DNA from: Rhodococcus tibetensis
GTDB lineage: Bacteria > Actinomycetota > Actinomycetes > Mycobacteriales > Mycobacteriaceae
Direction of reading: 5' to 3'
Assembly: GCF_024438035.1 (NCBI RefSeq)
Contig: NZ_JANFQF010000011.1
Location: 149,459 to 213,458, forward strand
Length of the DNA: 64,000 nt
The notes beneath the pieces are model-generated. The model searched no databases and was not told the origin of the DNA. It saw only the letters and a program-made list of their open reading frames with translations. Below are positions 49,566-58,227 of the stretch, piece after piece (the stretch's first letter is position 1; each line of letters starts with the position of its first letter). The translations under genes were made by a program, and so were the position numbers.

Positions 49566-50117
49566 ATGACACAGTCGGCGCCCGCAAAGCTCAGTGAATT
49601 CCACCTCCTGTTGCAACAGCAGATCCGCAACGAGTTCACGGCGTCGCAGCAGTACATCGCGGTGGCCGTCTACTTCGACTCGCACAATCTCCCGCAGTTG
49701 GCGAAACGGTTCTACACGCAGGCCACCGAGGAACGCGGGCACGCGATGATGATGATCCAGTACCTCCTCGACAACCACCTCGCCGTGGCCGTTCCGGGTA
49801 TCGACGAGGTGGTCACGAAATTCGACTCGGTGCGTGCTCCCGTGGAACTGGCGCTGAAGCAGGAAGAAGCGGTCACCGAGCAGATCACCAAGCTCGCCCG
49901 CACCGCCCGCGACAACGGGGACTACCTCGGCGAGCGATTCATGCAATGGTTCCTGAAGGAACAGGTCGAGGAAACCGCGGACATGCACACCCTGCTGGCC
50001 ATCGTCGACCGCGCCGGCCACAATCTGTTCGACGTCGAGGATTTCGTAGCCCGGGAGATGAGTACCGTCCAGCGTGCCGATTCGACCGCGCCCAAGAGTG
50101 CAGGCAGCGGGGTCTGA
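49566..50117 (+). CDS. Ferritin, first tandem copy
   Basis: A 183-aa non-haem ferritin of the BfrB/Ftn type. Ferroxidase residues: NEFTASQQYIAVAVYFDS (Glu), QATEERGHAMMMIQYLLD (Glu, Glu, His) and later EQITKLARTARDNGDY and FLKEQVEETADM (Glu, Gln region). It stores iron as a 24-mer. ATG at 49566. The tail is Ser/Ala/Lys-rich. Close homologue (BfrB, Rv3841) sits in this position in M. tuberculosis, next to an LCP-type gene. A second ferritin follows, so the locus is duplicated. Confidence 0.94.
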   Translation: MTQSAPAKLSEFHLLLQQQIRNEFTASQQYIAVAVYFDSHNLPQLAKRFYTQATEERGHAMMMIQYLLDNHLAVAVPGIDEVVTKFDSVRAPVELALKQEEAVTEQITKLARTARDNGDYLGERFMQWFLKEQVEETADMHTLLAIVDRAGHNLFDVEDFVAREMSTVQRADSTAPKSAGSGV

Positions 50118-50186
50118 ATTCACACCTCGCGAGCGTGCCTTTACGCCCGCGGGGGCAACCCGAATTTCGCCGGTGAATGCGTCGAA

Positions 50187-50240
50187 TTAGGTCGGATTAA
50201 CTATGGGAATCCTTGCCATAATTAGGCAGAACTTGCATGA
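50187..50240. promoter_or_regulatory. Two weak TTAGG half-sites before the second ferritin
   Basis: TTAGGTCGGATTAACTATG (50187-50205) and TTAGGCAGAACTTGCATGA (50222-50240) start like iron boxes, 35 bp apart, 34 to 69 bp before the ATG. The first matches the consensus at only about 10 of 19 positions. IdeR activates bfrB from tandem boxes in M. tuberculosis, which makes the pair plausible but weak. Confidence 0.3.
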
Positions 50241-50273
50241 CAACCCACTCTGACCAGCTATATCGTGTGTCCC

Positions 50274-50819
50274 ATGACTTCCGTTGACGCGCACAAGACA
50301 AAATTCCATGCTCTGCTGCACGACCAGATCCGCAACGAATTCAACGCGTCACACCAGTACACCGCGACCGCCGTCTATTTCGACAATGCGGATCTTCCGC
50401 AGCTGGCCCAGCACTTCTACAAGCAGGCCGTCGAAGAACGAAACCACGCGATGATGATCATCCAGTACTTCCTGGATCGCGGAATCAACGTGGAGCTCTC
50501 GGGTGTCGACGCCGCGAAGGGCCACTTCGAGAATGCGCGTGAGCCGATCGCACTTGCTCTGACGCAGGAGAAGACGGTCACCGAGCAGATCGTGCAGCTG
50601 GCGAGCACCGCCCGCGAGGAGGGTGACTACCTCGGCGAGCAGTTCATGCAGTGGTTCCTCAAGGAACAGGTCGAGGAGGTCGCCAGCATGACCACTCTGC
50701 TCGCCATCGCCGACCGCGCAGGCGCCAACCTGTTCCACCTCGAGGACTTCGTCGCGCGCGAGATGAGCGTCGTCAGCGACACCTCCGGAGCGCCTGCCGC
50801 TGCCGGCGGGGCCATCTAG
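50274..50819 (+). CDS. Ferritin, second tandem copy
   Basis: A 181-aa ferritin paralogue of the preceding gene (for example NEFNASHQYTATAVYFDN, QAVEERNHAMMIIQYFLD, EEGDYLGEQFMQWFLKEQVE). Ferroxidase Glu and His residues are kept. ATG at 50274; an in-frame GTG at 50265 is less likely. It has its own 156-bp leader with two TTAGG-starting segments, unlike the first copy, suggesting separate regulation. The C-terminus ends in Ala/Gly-rich residues. Strong tandem hairpins follow the stop. Confidence 0.94.
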   Translation: MTSVDAHKTKFHALLHDQIRNEFNASHQYTATAVYFDNADLPQLAQHFYKQAVEERNHAMMIIQYFLDRGINVELSGVDAAKGHFENAREPIALALTQEKTVTEQIVQLASTAREEGDYLGEQFMQWFLKEQVEEVASMTTLLAIADRAGANLFHLEDFVAREMSVVSDTSGAPAAAGGAI

Positions 50820-50875
50820 GCGGCTTCGCCGCCCGTGCGTGGTTGACGAGTCCAGAGGGTCGTCAACCACGCACG
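50819..50875. terminator. Two consecutive hairpins after the ferritin genes
   Basis: GGCGGC (50819-50824) pairs with GCCGCC (50828-50833) around TTC. Directly after it, CGTGCGTGGTTGACGA (50834-50849) pairs perfectly with 50860-50875. The pair separates the ferritin gene from the convergent DUF5926 gene and should stop both. Confidence 0.8.
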
Positions 50876-50887
50876 AGCCCGAAGGGC

Positions 50888-51802
50888 CTACCGCAACGTG
50901 ACCTGGCGACCGCGGAGGCCGTCACGGGCGCGGCGCTCGTCGGTGGTGAGCGGCGCATCGACGGCCAGTGCCTGCGCGAGCCGGTCACCGAGCTCGACGG
51001 TCGCGGCCGCCCACTCGTTGGGGTGCTTCTCTCGATCGAGGTCGAAGACCGGGACGAGGAGGCCGTGTGTCCGGAAAGAGCCGGCATAGCGCGACCCCTC
51101 ACCCAGGTGCAGTCCGCCGGTGGCGTGGACTCGCGCCAGGGCCAGCATCAGGTCGTCCTCGTTCTCGGGACGCACCCAGCGGATGTGTGCCTTCTCGCCC
51201 GCATCCACCCACCACGCCGCTACGACGCCTTCGGCTTCGACCCGCGCGGACGGCATGATCGCCGCGTTCGCGTGCTGCACGGTGGTCGCGACCTCGGGCG
51301 CCGGTTCTACCCCTTCGGGAATCCACCAGTTGAAATCCTGGTGCACCGTGATGTCGAGCAGAGCGTCCGCGTCGATCACCTCGGCGGGTGCGGGTGTGTC
51401 GGCACCGGGGCTGGCGGAGGCCAGCGATTCGCCGGCCGCGGCGCCGCGAACCCAGACGACGGACGCCGCCAGGTCGGCACCCAGATCCAACGAGTGTGAC
51501 TGGACCTGTACACCGACGAAACCGGTGGAGTCTTCACCTTCGTCGCGGACTAGCGCCGCCACGGCACCCGGGAGCACTGTCGCCAACGTCACCGGACGAG
51601 AAGCATCCTTCACCGGCAGCGGTGCTGTTGCGGAGGGAACGAATTCGCGTAGCGCGACAAGGTCGCATTCTGCGGCGAGTCCTTCGAAGGGCCGCGTCAC
51701 GGCCGCGGCGGCACTTTCCCGTTCCGCCTTCCGCTGCGCGAGCTTCTCGGCGCGGCCGCTGTCCGGCTTCGGTCCACTGTTTCTCTTGCTCTTCTTTGCC
51801 AC
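50888..51802 (-). CDS. DUF5926-family protein
   Basis: A 304-aa cytosolic protein of the actinobacterial DUF5926 family. It begins with a very basic, charged stretch (MAKKSKRNSGPKPDSGRAEK, then LAQRKAERESAAAA), followed by FEGLAAECDLVALREFVPSA. The core has ITVHQDFNWWIPEGVEP and AHIRWVRPENEDDLMLALAR. Function unknown; the family occurs next to glpQ in many relatives. GTG start. It is separated from the glpQ stop upstream on the same strand by 33 bp, so the two are probably one operon. Confidence 0.8.
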   Translation of the reverse strand: MAKKSKRNSGPKPDSGRAEKLAQRKAERESAAAAVTRPFEGLAAECDLVALREFVPSATAPLPVKDASRPVTLATVLPGAVAALVRDEGEDSTGFVGVQVQSHSLDLGADLAASVVWVRGAAAGESLASASPGADTPAPAEVIDADALLDITVHQDFNWWIPEGVEPAPEVATTVQHANAAIMPSARVEAEGVVAAWWVDAGEKAHIRWVRPENEDDLMLALARVHATGGLHLGEGSRYAGSFRTHGLLVPVFDLDREKHPNEWAAATVELGDRLAQALAVDAPLTTDERRARDGLRGRQVTLR

Positions 51803-51835
51803 GAGGCAAAAACCTACACGCCGGGGAAGGTTCGG

Positions 51836-52597
51836 TCAGGAGGCCAGCCAATTCTTGGTGCGGCCGGGGTGGTTGGTGGCCACCCAGCTGACCCCGAGTT
51901 CGCGGCACAGGGCGACATCGGTTCGATCGTCGACGGTCCAGCAGTAGGTGGCCCGTCCCGCGGCCGCGGCCTTGTCCACCATGTCGGGGTGTTCGTGCAG
52001 TGTCTTCACCGATGGGCCCACCGCGGTCGCGCCGACCGTCGTGGCGGCTCCTCCACCGAGGTAACGGGCTGACTCCCCCAGTAGCACGGTCGGAAGCAAA
52101 GGCGCCGATCTCCGGATCCGCCAGACGGCTCCGGCCGAGAACGACATCACGACGGCTCGCGAGTGGTCGGCGGACGGCGGGGATGCGATGCCGAATCGCT
52201 GCAATTCCGCCAGGACCTTGCTTTCCACGAGGCCGCCGAACCTGACGGGATGTTTGGTTTCGATGAATACCTTCACGGGCCGCGCCGAGTCGAGCGCCAA
52301 CTCGATGAGCGCACTCAGTTCGAGCAGTTCTGCAGGCTCGTCCGCGGTGCCGTAGTTGAACTGGGCCAGTTCGTCGCGGGTCATCTCGCTGACGACGCCG
52401 GTGCCGTCGGAGGTTCGCTCGATGGTGCGGTCGTGTACGCACACGAGGTGGCCGTCCTTCGTGAGCCGCACATCGCATTCGAGTCCGTCTGCTCCCTCTT
52501 TCAGCGCGAGTTCGTATGCGGCGAGGGTGTGTTCGGGCTTGGCGGCGGACGCACCCCGATGCGCGACGACGAGCGGTCCGCGCCGATCGGGGCTCAC
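51836..52597 (-). CDS. glpQ: Glycerophosphodiester phosphodiesterase
   Basis: A 253-aa GDPD-family enzyme, homologous to GlpQ1 (Rv3842c), which hydrolyses glycerophosphodiesters to glycerol-3-phosphate and an alcohol. Catalytic and metal ligands: AHRGASAAKPEHTLAAY (His13, Arg14, Glu) and ECDVRLTKDGHLVCVHD (Glu, Asp, His). CWTVDDRTDVALCRELGVSW is typical of the C-terminal half. No signal peptide, so it acts in the cytosol on lipid-turnover products. GTG start overlaps the TGA of the DUF4328 gene as GTGA, indicating coupling. Confidence 0.94.
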   Translation of the reverse strand: MSPDRRGPLVVAHRGASAAKPEHTLAAYELALKEGADGLECDVRLTKDGHLVCVHDRTIERTSDGTGVVSEMTRDELAQFNYGTADEPAELLELSALIELALDSARPVKVFIETKHPVRFGGLVESKVLAELQRFGIASPPSADHSRAVVMSFSAGAVWRIRRSAPLLPTVLLGESARYLGGGAATTVGATAVGPSVKTLHEHPDMVDKAAAAGRATYCWTVDDRTDVALCRELGVSWVATNHPGRTKNWLAS

Positions 52598-53565
52598 GAC
52601 GCCAACGCTTCCTGATCAGCTGTTTCGGACTTCTTCTCCGGTTGTTCCGGTTGGGAGGGCGGATCGGTGGCAATCACCCAACGAGTGACGGTCTCCTTCG
52701 ACCCCTTCAGGGTGCGGCCTTCGAGTCTGCGCAGAACCAGTAGGGCGAGCAGCGCGGTGACCGCGGCGCTCAATGCGGTGAAGGCGGCTATGAGGACGCC
52801 GTCGGCCATGGCCTGCAGACCGGGACGGGATCTCCAGAACCAGTTGAAGACGAGGAGGACGGCACCGAAGACCCACATGGCCCACCAGGCGCGCACCAAT
52901 GTGACGGCTCTGGGATCTCGCCGGATGACCTCGAGTAGGAACACTCCGGGCATCACCAGGTTGAGGCCGGGAACCGCGCACCCGACGATCACTTCACCGG
53001 CGGAACGCGGATCCGACGTCCTCGCCCGCGTGAACGTACGACGACGGATTCGCAGCAGCCAGCACACGCCGCTGATACCGGACAGCAGGGTGAAGAGCAT
53101 CCCGCCCGCCTGCGTGAAGAACACGGCGACGTCCGAGACGGCAAGCACGGTCGAGTCGACCAACCGGGTTCTGTTCCACACGAGGACGCCGTACCGACCC
53201 AGTTCGGCCGGCACGGCCAGCGCGTACAGAGCGGCGGTGACGATCAGGAAGGTGGCGGCCTTGTCGGCGAGCAGTTCAGGCCAGTTCCTTCTCGAGACGG
53301 GCGAGTCGACGGGGTCGTGAAGTCCCCATCGGGGGATGTCGGTGTAGTGCGGCGTCGGACTGGCCACGACAGGATCGGCGACCAGTCCACCTCGCCGGAG
53401 CGGTGGGCGCGCCACCCAGCGGAAGCCGCGCTGAACGGGAGAGTGCTGCTGATCGGTCCGGATGGGCGCGAGCAGGACGCCGTGGCAGCGCGGACACCAC
53501 TGTGCCGGAGCGCCGAGCACCGGCCACCGGCCGGCGCATCGTGCGCACACCTGATTGACGCTCAT
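52594..53565 (-). CDS. DUF4328 membrane protein with N-terminal zinc ribbon (Rv3843c homologue)
   Basis: A membrane protein of about 323 aa. The N-terminus has a four-Cys zinc ribbon (CARCAGRWPV with WCPRCHGVLL). Six hydrophobic segments follow between residues about 105 and 295, with the DUF4328 signature region (IRRRTFTRARTSDPRSAGEV, WWAMWVFGAVLLVFNW). The C-terminal tail is charged. Function unknown. ATG at 53565 is taken; GTG at 53580 is possible because GGAGG lies too close to the ATG. Coupled to glpQ downstream by a GTGA overlap. Same order as Rv3843c-Rv3842c. Confidence 0.82.
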   Translation of the reverse strand: MSVNQVCARCAGRWPVLGAPAQWCPRCHGVLLAPIRTDQQHSPVQRGFRWVARPPLRRGGLVADPVVASPTPHYTDIPRWGLHDPVDSPVSRRNWPELLADKAATFLIVTAALYALAVPAELGRYGVLVWNRTRLVDSTVLAVSDVAVFFTQAGGMLFTLLSGISGVCWLLRIRRRTFTRARTSDPRSAGEVIVGCAVPGLNLVMPGVFLLEVIRRDPRAVTLVRAWWAMWVFGAVLLVFNWFWRSRPGLQAMADGVLIAAFTALSAAVTALLALLVLRRLEGRTLKGSKETVTRWVIATDPPSQPEQPEKKSETADQEALAS

Positions 53566-54025
53566 GCCCTCCGCACCCACTTCACGTTTCCGATTCTGTC
53601 ACGACCTCCATGTTGGGGTCAGGCAGCGACCGATTCGTCCTTTTCGCGTCGGATATGTGAGCTGCGTCACGTAGATTCCGGAGTTATCCACAGTTTCCAC
53701 AGGTTCATACACAGCTATGAACACTGCCCGGGCCGCACATTTCCAGGTCAGAAGGTGTGGGCATTCGTCGTTGTTGACAGCTCGAGGTGAACGGTCCACA
53801 GCGGTGGATGAACTTGACACCGCAGGTCGGTGAACGACGCGGGTGGGATGGGCGACGGCGCGGCCCGGAATTACCCCTCCATGCCGGATTGCCCGCGAAG
53901 CAACCCGAAAACTCCGGACCGGCCGTCTTCTCCCCCACCTCGTGTCGGGGCCGAATTCCCCCGACACTTGATCTGACGCGGCCCGGATCCGTTTGGTTCC
54001 ACCCAATCTGTAATCTCGGAAACCG
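53566..54025. other. 460-bp gap with DnaA-box-like sites
   Basis: I see no supported gene. A DnaA-type box TTATCCACA lies at 53684-53692, followed by TTTCCACAG and TTCATACACA, and TCCACAGCGGTGGATGAA near 53800. A hairpin GTGTCGGGG / CCCCGACAC is at 53942-53967, ahead of the GT-C-like gene. The stretch should contain promoters for both divergent neighbours. A frame of 135 codons on the minus strand has no family features and is treated as chance. Confidence 0.5.
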
Positions 54026-55813
54026 ATGACGGAAGACGTCGGATCGCGGTGGCAGCTCGGACCCGCCCGTGTCCTGCAGGTGGCTCTGGGACTGGTCTCC
54101 GGGTCGCTACTCGTCCGGTCGTGGGTGGCCGCCCGCAGCGACTTCTACTGGGATGATCTGATCCTCGCCGGCCGGGGCGGTAGCCTGCCGCTCCTCTCCG
54201 CCGATCTTTTGATCTACGACCACGACGGTCATTTGATGCCGGGCGCTTTTCTCGTCGCCGGGATCGCGACACGAATCGCGCCCTACCAGTGGATCCTGCC
54301 GATGATCACGATGATCGCGCTTCAGGCGCTGGCGTCCTACGCGGTATTCCGGTTGCTGCGCAAGATCCTCGGACTGCGGCCCGCACTGCTGATCCCGCTG
54401 GCGCTGTATCTGTTCACGCCATTGACCGTTCCCGCGTTCGCGTGGTGGGCGGCGGCGCTCAACGCGCTGCCGCTGCAGATCGCGCTCGCCTGGGTGGCGG
54501 GTGACGCGCTGGAGCTGTGCCGGACGGGACGGCGCAGATATGCCATCTCCGGCCTCCTCGTCACGATCACGGCGTTGCTCTTCTTCGAAAAATCCGTCGT
54601 TGTCCCTTTCGTGGCGTTTGCGACCGTGGCGCTGCTCGCGCATATCGACGGCTCCCCCCGCCCGCTGCGGTCCACGGCGCGGCGCGGCGCTCCGCTGTGG
54701 ACCGGTTCGGCAGTAGTCCTCGGTGGATGGGCGGTGCTCTACCTGTCCACTGTGGATTCCCAGTTCGAGTGGGCGGGACCGGAGCGAGCGTTCCAGTTGT
54801 TCCACCACGCGACGTCGCTGGGTCTCGTGCCGACTCTGCTCGGCGGACCATGGACGTGGGACCGCTGGATTCCGAGTCCGCCGTGGGCGTCACCGTCCAC
54901 CTCTCTTGTGGTGGTGAGCTGGCTGGTTCTTGTCGCGGTGATGCTCGCGACGATGCGATCGAAGCGGCGCATCGGTGCGGTGTGGGTCCTCACTGCCGGG
55001 TATTTCCTGCTGTCGGTGGCCGCGATGGTGATCACCCGGTGGGGCGCCGACACCACGTACGAGCTGGCCCAGACTCTGCGATACTTCACCGACACGGCGG
55101 TGATCCTCGCGATCTGTACCGCTCTGATCGTGAGGGCGCCTGCGCGGAACCCCGTCGTGGTCCCGTTCCCGGCCCGGCCGGTCGTGGCTGCCACCGTGGT
55201 CGCCGCGTTTCTCGCGGGCAGCCTGTGGTCGACGTACACATTCACGCGGAGCTGGGCGGAGAACCCGACCACCGACTATCTGACCACGGCCCGCGCCTCC
55301 CTGGCCGAACACCAGGACGCGCCTCTCCTCGAACAGCCGGTGTCCATCTGGGTGCTGCTGCCGGTGGCGTATCCGAGCAACCTCGTCAGTCGGGTCTTCG
55401 CGCCCCTTCCGGACCGTCCCGCATTTTCCGACAGCACCGACCGGCTGCGGATGCTCGACGACTCCGGGACGGTGGTCGACGCCCAGGTGACGTGGGTGCG
55501 GTCGATCGAGCCGGGCGCGGTGCCGGACTGCGGGCACCTGGTGGACCAGCGCAGTTTCGTCCCACTCGCTCTGGACGGTCCGCTGACGGGATGGGAGTGG
55601 ACGGCGCAGCTGAACTATCTCGCCAGTGCGGACGGTGAGATCTCCGTAGCAATGGAGGTCGGCGACCCGGTGCGGGTGCCGGTGCACCGGGGGCTCAACT
55701 CGGTGTACGTGCGCCTCACGGGCGGCGGGCAGGGTCTGCGGATCAAGACACTGACGACGGACCTGTCGGTGTGCGTGGGCGTCGGCCCGGTCGGGGTCGT
55801 CGTTCCGAAATAG
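54026..55813 (+). CDS. Polytopic membrane protein, GT-C glycosyltransferase-like
   Basis: A 595-aa membrane protein with about ten hydrophobic segments in the first 400 residues and a soluble, exported C-terminal domain of about 180 residues. The first outside loop carries SDFYWDDLILAGR, the acidic pair expected of GT-C enzymes that use polyprenyl-linked sugars. FEKSVVVPF and RWGADTTYELAQTLRYF are also visible. I do not recognise a characterised family; it may transfer a sugar to an envelope glycan or lipid. ATG start. It is a single gene between unrelated neighbours. Confidence 0.65.
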   Translation: MTEDVGSRWQLGPARVLQVALGLVSGSLLVRSWVAARSDFYWDDLILAGRGGSLPLLSADLLIYDHDGHLMPGAFLVAGIATRIAPYQWILPMITMIALQALASYAVFRLLRKILGLRPALLIPLALYLFTPLTVPAFAWWAAALNALPLQIALAWVAGDALELCRTGRRRYAISGLLVTITALLFFEKSVVVPFVAFATVALLAHIDGSPRPLRSTARRGAPLWTGSAVVLGGWAVLYLSTVDSQFEWAGPERAFQLFHHATSLGLVPTLLGGPWTWDRWIPSPPWASPSTSLVVVSWLVLVAVMLATMRSKRRIGAVWVLTAGYFLLSVAAMVITRWGADTTYELAQTLRYFTDTAVILAICTALIVRAPARNPVVVPFPARPVVAATVVAAFLAGSLWSTYTFTRSWAENPTTDYLTTARASLAEHQDAPLLEQPVSIWVLLPVAYPSNLVSRVFAPLPDRPAFSDSTDRLRMLDDSGTVVDAQVTWVRSIEPGAVPDCGHLVDQRSFVPLALDGPLTGWEWTAQLNYLASADGEISVAMEVGDPVRVPVHRGLNSVYVRLTGGGQGLRIKTLTTDLSVCVGVGPVGVVVPK

Positions 55814-55833
55814 CTGGTCGTCTTCCGGGAGAA

Positions 55834-56703
55834 CTAGAGGCCGTACCGGGACCAGGCGACACGGGCCCTTGCCGCCCCGACGAGGGCGGCCGCTGCGTCG
55901 TCCCATCCGGCGGCGGGCAACCCGAGCTTCGCGAAGAGCGAGCGACGCGGTCCGGTCATTTCGATGGTGGCGTCGGGGAATCGCTTCTCCACCACCTCGC
56001 GCAAGGTTCCTATCCCGTCCACGATGCCGAGTTCGACCGCGCGCCGGCCCAGCCACACCTCGCCGTTGAACAACTCGTCCTCGGTTGCCTTCAGCTTGTC
56101 ACCACGGCGCTGCATCACCCAGTTCCGGAACTCGTCGTGGATGCCCTCCTGAATCTGTTCGAGCCACTGCACGTCCTCCGACTTCTCCGCGAAAAACGGG
56201 TCGAGGCGAGTTTTCGCCTCACCGGCCGAGTGCAGCCGTCGCTCGATGCCTATCCGGTCGATGAATTCGGAGAATCCGAAGCCTGCCGAGATCACCCCGA
56301 CGGAGCCGACCACCGATGTGGCGGTGGCATAGATGTCATCGGCGGCACACGCCAGCCAATATCCGCCGGACGCCACGACATCTTCGCAGAACGCAAGAAC
56401 CGGAAGTTCGTGCTCAGACGCGAGCTGCCGGATGCGGGCACCGATGTATTCGCTCTGGGTCGGCGAACCACCGGGGCTGTTGATCAGAAGTGCCACGGCC
56501 TTGGCGCCGTGTGTGGTGAAGGCTCGCCGAAGCGGTTCCTCGACCGATTCCGCGCTCAGTACCCGTCCGAGTCCCGCGCCTCCCGACGCGATCATTCCGT
56601 GCAGGCGCACCACCGGGACCACCCCACCGCCGGCGCCGCCGAGTGCCTCGGGCAGCCTGTCGGCCAGCGGTTTCGGCAGGGACAGCGGGAGCTTCTTGGC
56701 CAT
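55834..56703 (-). CDS. S49-family (SppA/SohB-like) peptidase
   Basis: A 289-aa serine protease of family S49. The catalytic Ser112 is in VVASGGYWLACAADDIYATA and Lys164 in GEAKTRLDPFFAEK, forming the Ser-Lys dyad. LLINSPGGSPTQSEYIGARI is the conserved substrate-binding stretch. No membrane helix is visible at the N-terminus, unlike SppA, so it may be cytosolic or peripheral. It would degrade signal peptides or short membrane peptides. ATG at 56703; an in-frame start at 56727 would add eight residues. Divergent from the oxidoreductase gene with a 41-bp gap. Confidence 0.9.
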   Translation of the reverse strand: MAKKLPLSLPKPLADRLPEALGGAGGGVVPVVRLHGMIASGGAGLGRVLSAESVEEPLRRAFTTHGAKAVALLINSPGGSPTQSEYIGARIRQLASEHELPVLAFCEDVVASGGYWLACAADDIYATATSVVGSVGVISAGFGFSEFIDRIGIERRLHSAGEAKTRLDPFFAEKSEDVQWLEQIQEGIHDEFRNWVMQRRGDKLKATEDELFNGEVWLGRRAVELGIVDGIGTLREVVEKRFPDATIEMTGPRRSLFAKLGLPAAGWDDAAAALVGAARARVAWSRYGL

Positions 56704-56744
56704 GAATTCAGCGTACCGACGACGCATCGGGCAAAGTGGCTGCC

Positions 56745-57674
56745 ATGGAGTTGCGAATCTTTACCGAACCTCAGCAGGGTGCCACCTACACCGACCTTCT
56801 GGCGGTGGCGCAGGCCGCCGAACGATTCGGTTACGGCGCGTTCTTCCGCTCCGATCATTACCTCGCAATGAACAGCGCGGGATTGCCCGGCCCGACGGAC
56901 GCGTGGATCACCTTGGGCGCACTGGCCCGGGAAACATCCACCATCCGACTGGGCACCCTCGTCACCTCCGCCACCTTCCGTCATCCGGGCCCCCTGGCCA
57001 TTTCGGTGGCCCAGGTGGACGAGATGAGTGGTGGACGCGTCGACCTCGGGATCGGTGCCGGCTGGTTCGAGGAGGAGCACAAGGCCTACGGCATCCCGTT
57101 TCCGCCCCTGAAGGAGCGTTTCGAACGGCTCGAAGAGACGCTGGCGGTGGTCACCGGGCTGTGGCGCACCCCTCGCGGGGAATCGTTCTCCCACGCCGGG
57201 AAGCACTTCCGGATCGAGAACTCGCCGGCCCTTCCGAAACCACGACAGCCTCAGGGGCCGCCCGTGGTGATCGGCGGTGCCGGCAAGAAGAAGACCCCGG
57301 CTCTCGCCGCGAAGTACGCCGACGAGTTCAATGTTCCCTTCGCGTCCATCGAGGACACGCGGGTGATGATCGAACGAGTCCACCTCGCGTGCAAGGCCAT
57401 CGACCGCGACCCCACCGAGTTGGTGTACTCCAACGCGCTCGTGCTGTGCTGTGGCCGTACCGAAGAGGAAATTTCCCGACGGGCCGCGAATATCGGCCGC
57501 GAGGTGAGCGAACTGCGGGAGAACGGACTCACCGGGTCGCCCGCCGAGCTGGTGGACAAGATCGGCCGTTACACCGAAGCAGGATCTCAGCGGATCTACC
57601 TGCAGACCCTAGACCTGAGCGACCTCGACCACCTCGAACTCGTCGCTGGCGAGGTGCTTCCGCAGCTGAGCTGA
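56745..57674 (+). CDS. LLM-class F420-dependent oxidoreductase
   Basis: A 309-aa luciferase-like monooxygenase-fold protein resembling the TIGR03560 subgroup of F420-dependent enzymes. Visible: ELRIFTEPQQGATYTDLLAV, FFRSDHYLAMNSAGLPGPTD, STIRLGTLVTSATFRHPGPL, RVDLGIGAGWFEEEHKAYG and PPVVIGGAGKKKTPALAAKY. Substrate unknown. ATG at 56745; the GTG at 56736 would add three residues. It is not a close relative of the LLM protein at 11106-12095, which belongs to another subgroup. Confidence 0.88.
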   Translation: MELRIFTEPQQGATYTDLLAVAQAAERFGYGAFFRSDHYLAMNSAGLPGPTDAWITLGALARETSTIRLGTLVTSATFRHPGPLAISVAQVDEMSGGRVDLGIGAGWFEEEHKAYGIPFPPLKERFERLEETLAVVTGLWRTPRGESFSHAGKHFRIENSPALPKPRQPQGPPVVIGGAGKKKTPALAAKYADEFNVPFASIEDTRVMIERVHLACKAIDRDPTELVYSNALVLCCGRTEEEISRRAANIGREVSELRENGLTGSPAELVDKIGRYTEAGSQRIYLQTLDLSDLDHLELVAGEVLPQLS

Positions 57675-57688
57675 ACCCGGCCGCGGGA

Positions 57689-58171
57689 TCAGTTCCGCAG
57701 TTCCAGTTCGGCGGCCACGATCACAGGAAGATTCAGGGGCAGCGCGCTCGCTCCGATCGCAGTCCGGGCGTGGTCGCCGATGTCGGGCCCGAAAATGTCG
57801 AGGATTGTCTCGGAGAAGCCGTTGAGAACAGCCGTCGTCTGCGGGTATCCGGGTACTGCGTTCACGAAGCCGCTCACGGTCAGCCAGGCGCCGATCCGGT
57901 CGAGATCGCCCACCGCCCGGCGAATTCCGGCACACACCGCAAGCGCGGTGAGCCGCGCAGACTCCCGGGCCTCGTCCAGCGACACCTCGGCGGGTACGGC
58001 GCCGAACGGCCCCGAGGGTGAGCCGTCCTCGGCGAGGGGTCCGTGACCCGAGACGAGAACCCGGCGTTCGCGCACACGTATCCAGCTGAACGGCAGCACC
58101 ATCCCTGGCGGCAGTTGCGCCGCAACGGGCAGCACCAACCCCAGTTCGCGAATCCGCGACTCCGCACCCAT
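57689..58171 (-). CDS. RidA-family protein
   Basis: A 160-aa protein of the RidA/YjgF/UK114 superfamily. RVLVSGHGPLAEDG, ARLTALAVCAGIRRAVGDLD, GFVNAVPGYPQTTAVLNGFS and ARTAIGASALPLNLPVIVAAE follow the family pattern, including the Arg that binds the substrate carboxylate. Canonical RidA hydrolyses reactive enamine/imine intermediates; this longer, divergent type may have another substrate. ATG at 58171. Convergent with the oxidoreductase gene (14-bp gap) and divergent from the phosphoesterase gene. Confidence 0.86.
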   Translation of the reverse strand: MGAESRIRELGLVLPVAAQLPPGMVLPFSWIRVRERRVLVSGHGPLAEDGSPSGPFGAVPAEVSLDEARESARLTALAVCAGIRRAVGDLDRIGAWLTVSGFVNAVPGYPQTTAVLNGFSETILDIFGPDIGDHARTAIGASALPLNLPVIVAAELELRN

Positions 58172-58227
58172 GACGGCCTCCGCTCGTCGTTCACTGGACC
58201 TGGGACAACTACAGCACAATCGGGGAT

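Noticed and set aside
53599..54006. A 135-codon minus-strand frame in the 460-bp gap before the GT-C-like gene.
   Set aside because: Arg/Ser/Val-rich with no domain, no ribosome-binding site and DnaA-box-like repeats inside; better read as non-coding.
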